A stretch of 64,000 nt of DNA. It comes from Echinarachnius parma. Lineage: Eukaryota > Echinodermata > Echinoidea > Clypeasteroida > Echinarachniidae. The stretch lies in the NCBI GenBank assembly GCA_037951105.1, contig JBAMJV010003763.1, forward strand, positions 7,501 to 71,500, read 5' to 3'. The position numbers were made by a program, and so were the translations under genes. Below are positions 57,905 through 64,000 of this stretch, in pieces. The notes beneath the pieces were generated by a model. It made no database searches, was not told the origin of the DNA, and saw nothing but the letters and a program-made list of their open reading frames with translations. Within the stretch, counting starts at the first letter, position 1. Every line of letters starts with the position of its first letter.

Positions 57905-59210
57905 GCTTAAATGAGAGTGGTAAGAAAAGAAGAGGAGATTGTGGATAGATTGCGGGAGGAATAGAAGGAGGCAGAGAGAGAGGAGGTGCACAGACAGATA
58001 GAGGAAGATGAAAGGAACAAGGTAATTATCAGATACTCTATATATCATACACTAATAATATAAGAAAGGAGAGTTATTCTCTCATGGCTTTGTTGTATCG
58101 TGATGGCTTAAATGACAGAAGTAAAGAAGAGAGTAGTAAGAAAAGAAGAGGAGATCATGGACAGATTGCGGGAGGAAGAGAAGGAGGCGGAGAGAGAGGA
58201 GGTGCAGAGACAGATAGAGGAAGATGAAAGGAACAAGGTAATTATCAGATACTCTCAATATCGTACACTTATGATATAAGAAAGGAGAGAGTGGTAAGAA
58301 AAGAAGAGGAGATTGTGGAGAGATTGCGAGAGGAAGGGCGGAGGAGAGAGAGGAGGTGCACAGACAGATAGAAGAAGATGAAAGGAACAAGATAATTATC
58401 AGATACTCTGAATATCGTACACTTATGATATAATGCATCATTATTCTCTCATGGATTTTGATCGTGATGGCTTAAATGTGAGGAGGAAAGGAGAGAGTGG
58501 TAAGAAAAGAAGAGGAGATTGTGGAGAGATTGCAGGAGGAAGAGCAGAATGAGAGAGAGTAGGTGCACAGACAGAGCTCTAGGAAGATGAAAGGAATAAG
58601 GTAAATTTTAGATACTCTCACTATCATACATGTACACTGATATATAGCCTCATTGGTCTCTATATGGCTTGGTTGGTACTGAGGCAGCGTAAATGTGAGA
58701 AGAAAAGAAGAGGAGATTGTGGAGAGATTGCAGGAGGAAGAGCAGAAGGAGGAGAGAGAGGAGGTGCACAGACAGACAGAAGAAGATGAAAGGAACAAGG
58801 TAATTATCAGATGCTCTCACTTTCATACACTGATGATACAATGCCCCATTGGTCTCTTTATGGCTTGGTTGGTACTGAGGCAGCGTAAATGTGAGAAGAA
58901 AAGGTGAGAGTGGTAAGAACAGAAGAGGAGATTGTGGAGAGATTGCTGGAGGAAGAGATGAGAGAGAGGAGGTGCACAGACAGACAGGAAGATGAAAGGA
59001 ATAAGGTAATTATCAGATGCTCTCACTATCATACACTGGTAATATAATGCCTCATTGGTCTCTATATGGCTTGGTTGGTACTGAGGCAGCGTAAATGTGG
59101 GAAGAAAAGGTGAGAGTGGTAAGAACAGAAGAGGAGATTGTGGAAAGATTGCAGGAGTGAGAAAGAAAGGAAAGAATAGTAAGAAAAGAAGAGATCATGT
59201 ACATGTATAG
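57905..59210 (+). repeat. Tandem array of partial exon copies (about eight)
   Basis: Copies of exon bases 57747-57842 plus following intron recur with 'gagat(c/t)' anchors near 57935, 58151, 58309, 58515, 58713, 58928, 59134 and a stub at 59191; spacing is about 160-216 bp. Each carries 'gaggtgcacagacaga' (or cagaga) and most retain 'aacaaggtaatta' with an intact donor. None has a pyrimidine tract and acceptor at its start, since the preceding bases are purine-rich. Copy 2 has a TAG stop; copies near 58151 and 58713 are fully open (for example EEIVERLQEEEQKEEREEV). Likely non-spliced partial exon duplications. Confidence 0.88.
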
Positions 59211-59438
59211 GAGCTCATAATAAGTGTTCTCTAATTGAGCAGAATTTTACTTCAGCATTGGGTGTAATTGAATCTTGTCGGGATAGCCGTATTAAGGAGA
59301 CACCATTGGCATACCATTTTCAGTAAGACATTCCTTCAATGTCAAGTCTTCTGTTTCTAACAAAATCAAGGAATGTTCCCCCTTTCATGGATATTAATTT
59401 TCTATTTTATTATTTCATGCAATTTTTTGTTTGGGTAG

Positions 59439-59620
59439 AGTCCAATCAAGGAGACCATGATCAACCCATTGGAACTGCAGATTCAGGAGACCGTTCCCTC
59501 TATGTCGAGTCTCTCGTTGTCCGGACCTGGCGGCGACCCGGTCATGAAATCCGGCGGATTCAGAAGCGTCCGGGGACCCAAGTCATTTGTTGCAGTCAAC
59601 AGAGGGCCAGAACCTTTCAA
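59439..59620 (+). CDS. LMO7: LMO7-like exon: tail segment
   Basis: 182 bp, phase 0 in, two bases left over. Encodes SPIKETMINPLELQIQETVP, then SMSSLSLSGPGGDPVMKSGG and FRSVRGPKSFVAVNRGPEPF. Acceptor 'tttgggtag', donor 'caa|gtaagt'. Clear coding base composition. No named domain; serine- and glycine-rich linker, probably leading to the LIM domain in the full protein. Confidence 0.92.
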
Positions 59621-59982
59621 GTAAGTTACTTACTTTGTATCTTGTACATATGTTTTTGTAAAGCTTTTTATCATTCTGACTTGGTGGCAATCTAGTTACA
59701 AAGATTTTGTTACTAACTTTGCAAAGTAATGCATCTCTTATTGCTTTATTTGAACCATTTGAGTTAATTAATCACTTTAAGATATTCATGTTATCCTGTC
59801 TTAAGAACTTGATCTATTGGGATTTTTGCAGTTAAACTTGGCATCCGGTTAACTCATTTGGGACTGGTCCCGAAAAAAAAAGGCTGGGTTCTCTGAAGAA
59901 TACATGTTAAGAGCCAAATCAATCAGCCCTTAAATTAATTTCTTTCTCCTTATCTTTCCTCCCTCCATCTCTTTGATTTCAG
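59621..59982. other. LMO7: Short intron
   Basis: 362 bp. Contains a TTAA short element (59848-59937, 'ttaactcatttgggactggt') and ends in a long pyrimidine tract with acceptor 'tttgatttcag'. Confidence 0.75.
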
Positions 59983-60157
59983 GCCCCAGTCTGCACCGAT
60001 TGCCTCCGCGAAGAAAGATGACGACATCAAGGAGCGAGTTAAGAAAGATCGCACCGAATTCTTCAGTAAGGGCGCCCTCGCAGACTCCTCGGAGCAAACG
60101 CCCCAAACCTTTGGTACCTCAGGTAGTGAGCTAGAGCTATGCAGTGCAGATGTGTAA
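59983..60157 (+). CDS. LMO7: LMO7-like exon: charged tail, possibly terminal
   Basis: The first base completes AAG with the previous exon. Encodes PQSAPIASAKKDDDIKERVK, then KDRTEFFSKGALADSSEQTP and QTFGTS. Two endings are possible. With the donor tcag|gtagtg the exon ends at 60122 with one base left over and continues to exons beyond the window, where the family's LIM domain would lie. Without splicing it reads GSELELCSADV and stops at TAA 60155-60157, giving a LIM-less isoform. The donor is of medium quality. The end coordinate given is the read-through stop. Confidence 0.85.
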
Positions 60158-60214
60158 AAAACAAAACAAACACATGGTTAAGTTCTTGTGTGATCTATAA
60201 AAGGTTTTAGAGGT

Positions 60215-60640
60215 GTATGTCATGTGACCCCATAGCATGTGTGTCATGTGATTGATCACATGATCCATAGTTGTCATCCAGTATTATTGATAGAGTCCCC
60301 CAATCCCTCCAGTGCAGATTTTTGTATTACACATCAGTGCACATGTGCATAGTTTGGAGAGGTCATGTGACCTCTCAAACTAATTATGTGTGCCTATCAT
60401 CTGATGCATCACGTGACCCAAGTATTCCTAGAGTTACCCAGTATTACCATTGTATAACCATTGTCCCTTTATATCCTTCTATGCTCCCACTTGGTACAAA
60501 TGCATTGTTTGTTTGAGGTCATGTGACCCAAGGTTTACAGTATGCATCATGTGACACCTCATTCATGTGTATTGTTTGAGGTCATGTGATCAAAAGGTTA
60601 AATGTCATGTGACACATCACATGATCCAGTATACTCATTG
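60215..60640. promoter_or_regulatory. Cluster of CATGTGAC/CACGTGAC E-box-like words
   Basis: Repeated 'gtcatgtgacc', 'cacgtgaccca', 'catcatgtgacac' and 'atcacatgat' occur about ten times within 430 bp, on both strands because the core is palindromic. TCATGTGA and TCACGTGA are the recognition words of MiT/TFE-type bHLH-ZIP factors. They may equally be a degenerate repeat. Confidence 0.4.
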
Positions 60641-62836
60641 CTTCAATCTCGAGTCCACATGTAACCGTTTTCTTGCCACTTTATCTCTATATCTGTTACC
60701 ACAATGTAGGATTAACAAGTCTGCCTTATATCCAATGTATATGGTATATACGATATATATATCTCACTTATAGATATAAACGCACACTCTACACGTAGTT
60801 CTTAGCTTATTTTAACCAGCTTTCCTTCAAAAGCAGTTTCACATATTATCTTGTATGCAAGTCATCTTTTTCTTTCTTTTGAAAGAATATGAATATGAAG
60901 TTTGCTTTCCATTATCAAAGTCAATTGCTTTTGCTTTTTGCCGATATACATTGCAGTTTTCCTAGTAATCAGAATATTTTCTCATGATAATGAAAATGTC
61001 CATGGGAGAAGTATATTGCATGTCATTATATTCTATAGTTTGAAAATGGTCTATTTTGGTGTGAGCTTTGTCAAAACTTAACTAGAGTTGTTTGGGAAAT
61101 TACTGAAAAAAACTGACATATTTGAAATTAAACGAAATGGTCCGATTTCAACATATTAATTGCTTGCATACCCGTTTATTTGTGAAGCTACTTAAAATTT
61201 AGTTGACATACTACTAAGGTAAGCGTTAACTTATATGAAGTATTAACCAACTTTCTGTTTGCTAAACTCTTTGCTGCATTCTGTTTTTGCATTCTTTTTA
61301 CACACACCAAGATATTTTGAAACATGGACATGGCTTATAATATATACCTGCCTTGTACAGTTATGACATATTCCAATTTTGTATTAATTCCTGTGATTCT
61401 TTAATTTGTCAGCTTTTAATCATGCACATACCATCATTCCAAATTCAAATTATGAAGTAGTAACTTTTGATTCGCGTGAAAATCTTGTAATGTCACCATT
61501 AACTTTATAATATACCTTGCATTGGCTTTAAAAACTGTATTAAAAAGCCTTTTCTGTATTAAATTTGTCCTTGTCAAGTGATTAACAGCATTCCAGGTCG
61601 ACTGAAAATATAACCTGAATATTTGTGTTCCCTTTTCAGGTGCGTAAATTACTGTCATTCTAAATTGTGACACATTTGGTGATTGAGTGAAAATAATACT
61701 TATTTAAACTTGTGTTACACTGCTCATGTACATACATACATAGGAAGTTGTATGATAATATGATGATATGGTACATGTAGTTTGTACATGCGTATGTCCG
61801 CATCTATAGTGGAGTAGAGAACAAGCGTATCATATGTGTAAAACAGGTAAATTTGTTCTTCTGTTGTTTGATATTTTTAGTAAGTTTTGTTGTGTCTTTT
61901 TGTGTATGCTAACACGTTTTCATGGTCGTTACTACTAGTACCCTTTTGTGTGATATGTTTAGTCATAGACTAGAAAATTAGGGACAAAATACTACAAAAG
62001 GATGAATGGTGTTGAGTATGGCAGCTACATGTTGATACAAATTGTGAGATAAGAGATGGAATCTGATAGAAAACTTCACAGGATTAAAAAAAAAAATCTT
62101 GTCACTCGCGCAGATCTGCAAACTATTTTCTTATATCCAAAGGGGATGATCTTTACGTTCATTCCCCCTGAACAGTGAACATTTCAAACAAAATCTACAG
62201 TGCTCGTGTTAAAATCAGTTGCTTAGATTGAGGAATGTTTTAATAATGAAAGGACTAGAATATGTAAATACTAGGATACTACATCAGCTTGATACATTTG
62301 CGCTTTAGCTATCATTAGCTTCTTTGAAAGTTCATGTAGAAATTCTAGAAAAACAAAATCACATTTTCTAATTAGCATATAGTTAGAAATCAGTTATTCT
62401 TTTAATCATTGCTTCATCATTGCAGAATAATATCTGATCAAGATATAAATGTGACCAAAATGTATTCTTCTAATAATTGTTTACAAAATATTTATACTCG
62501 AGTTAAGATACTGAATCATGCCTTTAATGCAGTCAACAACTTTTGCTTTTATTTCATTCCATTTCTATTCCACGTTGCGTTATGTTAAGGGGATATTTGC
62601 AAAGAGCCAGCATGAATTAAATAAAGATTCATAGAATATGTAGGTATTCCGAATATTCAGAATTACTCATGCAAATAAGGCTTTGGTGTGGAACGGGTAC
62701 TTAGCAGAGCTCTGGAATGAACATGGTGCAATTTAATTCAATTGTAAAACCGCTCAAGAAGTTATCTCATTCCCTCTACTTAATTGATATTTCAACGAAA
62801 AAAAACAAGATTATTATGTTGTGCGAACAGTAGATA

Positions 62837-63090
62837 TTAGGGACTTTTTCAATTTGCACGTCCACTAGTAGACTAGTAGGTGCATTACTTCACGATTAGG
62901 CCCCGCCCACACTTTGAACCTTTGTTCGATCAACCGTCTCGGTTGAGTACGAACGCCAAATCACTCGAATCCACGTTGGTACACGACCGAGACGGGTAAC
63001 GGAACAATGAGTCAATGTGTGGGTGGGGCTTAATCGTGACATAAAGTGCGTACCAGTCTACTAGTGGACATGCAATTGAAAAGTCTCTAA
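62837..63090. mobile_element. Inverted-repeat MITE, 'ttagggactttttcaatttg' ends
   Basis: Left end ttagggactttttcaatttg, right end caattgaaaagtctctaa. Arms continue through 'gtccactagtagact', 'cacgattaggccccgcccac' and their complements. About 250 bp. Confidence 0.85.
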
Positions 63091-63109
63091 TTATCATGAG
63101 GACACAACT

Positions 63110-63269
63110 GGGCCCGGTTTCATAAATTTTTAAGCAAATGTTGTAAGTGTCCAGTTTTTGTAACTACCATGACAACAGCTGCAATGCGCCTTGCTGATTG
63201 GCTGTTGACCTAATAGCTACAATAATTGGACATTTACAACCATTGCAAAAGTTTTATGAAACAGGGCCC
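63110..63269. mobile_element. GGGCCC-ended MITE, 'gtttcataaa' type
   Basis: Left end gggcccggtttcataaattt, right end tttatgaaacagggccct, with 'aagtgtccag' and 'ttggacatttac' as a further inner pair. Same class as 26129-26277. Confidence 0.8.
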
Positions 63270-63896
63270 TGAACAGCATATATATTAAGGAACGAGATTT
63301 TGAAGAGAGAAACTGTACCTTGTTTGATTCCATGCTCGTAGTGTTATCCTTATACATGTACACCTCACAATTTATCCTTTTTTACCATACTGCATGATCC
63401 AAAGAAATTAAAAAGTGTCTTTATTTTGACAATGGGCAGTATACCTATAATAAGCGTTGTTGGTTTTGATAGACTTTTTCTTTGCGATGAGCTCTCATAA
63501 CGGTCACTACAGCTACAGTTATGTTACAAATGACTGCCGAAGAAGAGATCTGGTGGTGGTTATGAGTTTATCCTGAAGCAAAAGACTAGCAAAAGCAATT
63601 GCTTACTCGTATGTATACATTCTACCCAATATCTCATTGTTCGGCCCAAAATTATGATGCTGATTGATATCAGTCGACATCAGAACCAAAATGATCCTGA
63701 ATGGATTAATATTTCTCTTTTATCGTCGATCTATTTTGATATGAGAGGGAGGGGGAAAAAATGCATGAATCTCTCTTCATGCATCGTTGAATGAATTTTT
63801 TAAAATGTCTTACATGTATCACATTCTTTGCGCTGCCTATTAATTAAATCATCACGTCTTTCTCATGATATTATTTTCCTTATCATTCATACCACC

Positions 63897-63920
63897 AATA
63901 AAGTGTACCTTGACGTTTGA
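63897..63920 (+). terminator. Candidate poly(A) signal and cleavage region
   Basis: AATAAA at 63897-63902 followed within 30-60 bases by a T/GT-rich stretch ('cttttgtgtgaag', 'ttgttgttgcc'), the arrangement of a metazoan poly(A) site. It would end the 3' UTR of the short isoform that stops at 60157, giving a ~3.7-kb UTR. AATAAA by itself is common in AT-rich DNA. Confidence 0.35.
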
Positions 63921-64000
63921 AAAACTTTTGTGTGAAGAGACCTTGTTGTTGCCTCCAAACAAGGGGCAAGGTCCCACTTCTAAACGCAGTCCAGTTCACA

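Larger units (their letters stand above)
16817..60157 (+). other. LMO7: LMO7/LIMCH1-family gene (partial, 16 recognised exons)
   Basis: Multi-exon gene reconstructed from phase-compatible exons. Domains in order: CH C-terminal half (16817-26719), DUF4757-like region with the TFREIVEEK block (32008-41359), proline-rich and basic linkers (41867-49867), PDZ (50274-51244), Glu/Arg helix (51574-52508), charged tail (54654-60157). Family knowledge: vertebrate LMO7 has CH, PDZ and LIM domains and works at actin-linked adherens junctions; LIMCH1 lacks the PDZ and activates non-muscle myosin II; the fly relative is Smallish. PDZ presence favours LMO7 or the undivided ancestor of both. The start codon and the LIM domain are not seen here. 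Exons are clearly GC-richer than the surrounding introns. Symbol assigned by architecture, not by a database search. Confidence 0.88.
60158..64000. other. LMO7: Intron or long 3' UTR, no further exon recognised
   Basis: About 3.8 kb without a recognisable exon and no LIM zinc-finger pattern on either strand. Holds a cluster of CATGTGAC words (60215-60640), two MITEs (62837-63090 and 63110-63269) and a strong poly(A) signal candidate AATAAA at 63897-63902 followed by a GT-rich stretch. Its status depends on which end of the 59983 exon is used. Confidence 0.6.

Noticed and set aside
58110-58242. Open copies in the 57905-59210 array treated as additional exons (also near 58700-58800)
   Set aside because: They have good donors but purine-rich upstream sequence and no in-phase acceptor; kept as repeat copies.
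60271-60773. Small ORFs after the stop at 60157
   Set aside because: Built from the CATGTGAC cluster; no LIM cysteine/histidine pattern and no splice signals.

Overview
The window is animal nuclear DNA: AT-rich, intron-dominated and packed with small inverted-repeat elements. It carries one recognisable protein-coding gene, on the + strand. I identify 16 exons between 16817 and 60157, about 3.9 kb of open reading frame. Every exon is bounded by AG/GT, and reading phase is conserved at every junction except the one before 54654. The encoded order is the C-terminal half of a calponin-homology (CH) domain, a DUF4757-like acidic/basic region, proline- and serine-rich linkers, a PDZ domain, a very long Glu/Arg-rich helix and a charged tail. 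Only the LMO7/LIMCH1 family has this order. The PDZ domain points to LMO7 or to the single invertebrate pro-orthologue of LMO7 and LIMCH1 (fly relative: Smallish). The start codon and first half of the CH domain lie before the window or are unrecognised in 1-16816. The C-terminal LIM domain of the family is not visible and would lie after 64000, unless the short isoform ending at 60157 is real.

Organism (inference from repeat style, no search run): a marine invertebrate deuterostome, most likely an echinoderm. Supporting signs are abundant ACATGTACATGT words, GGGCCC...TTTCATAAA elements, CACTTGCCC/GGGCCACTAAA dispersed repeats, 'tctatagagaccacc' minisatellites and the CCTCCGCCAACGAAGTGG element.

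Layout: 1-16816 holds no convincing exon, only repeats and a weak promoter-like patch near 3797-4085. 16817-26719 holds three CH-domain exons. 32008-41359 holds the DUF4757-like exons. 41867-49867 holds proline-rich and basic linker exons. 50274-51244 holds the PDZ in two exons. 51574-52508 holds the charged helix. 54654-60157 holds the tail. The introns contain TA-flanked, TTAA-ended and 8-bp-duplication MITEs, long palindromes, a tRNA-type SINE, minisatellites and a pyrimidine minisatellite.

Most striking observation: several exons have a decayed tandem 'echo' of themselves in the neighbouring intron. Clear cases are at 17669, 33751, 40998, 52304 and an eight-fold array at 57905-59210; one weaker case is at 50656. 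One echo was later split by a MITE with a TA duplication, which gives a pre/post insertion comparison. The second highlight is a 1.07-kb hAT-like element (53221-54287) with an 8-bp target duplication and two ~370-nt arms that would form a long double-stranded RNA hairpin in the pre-mRNA.
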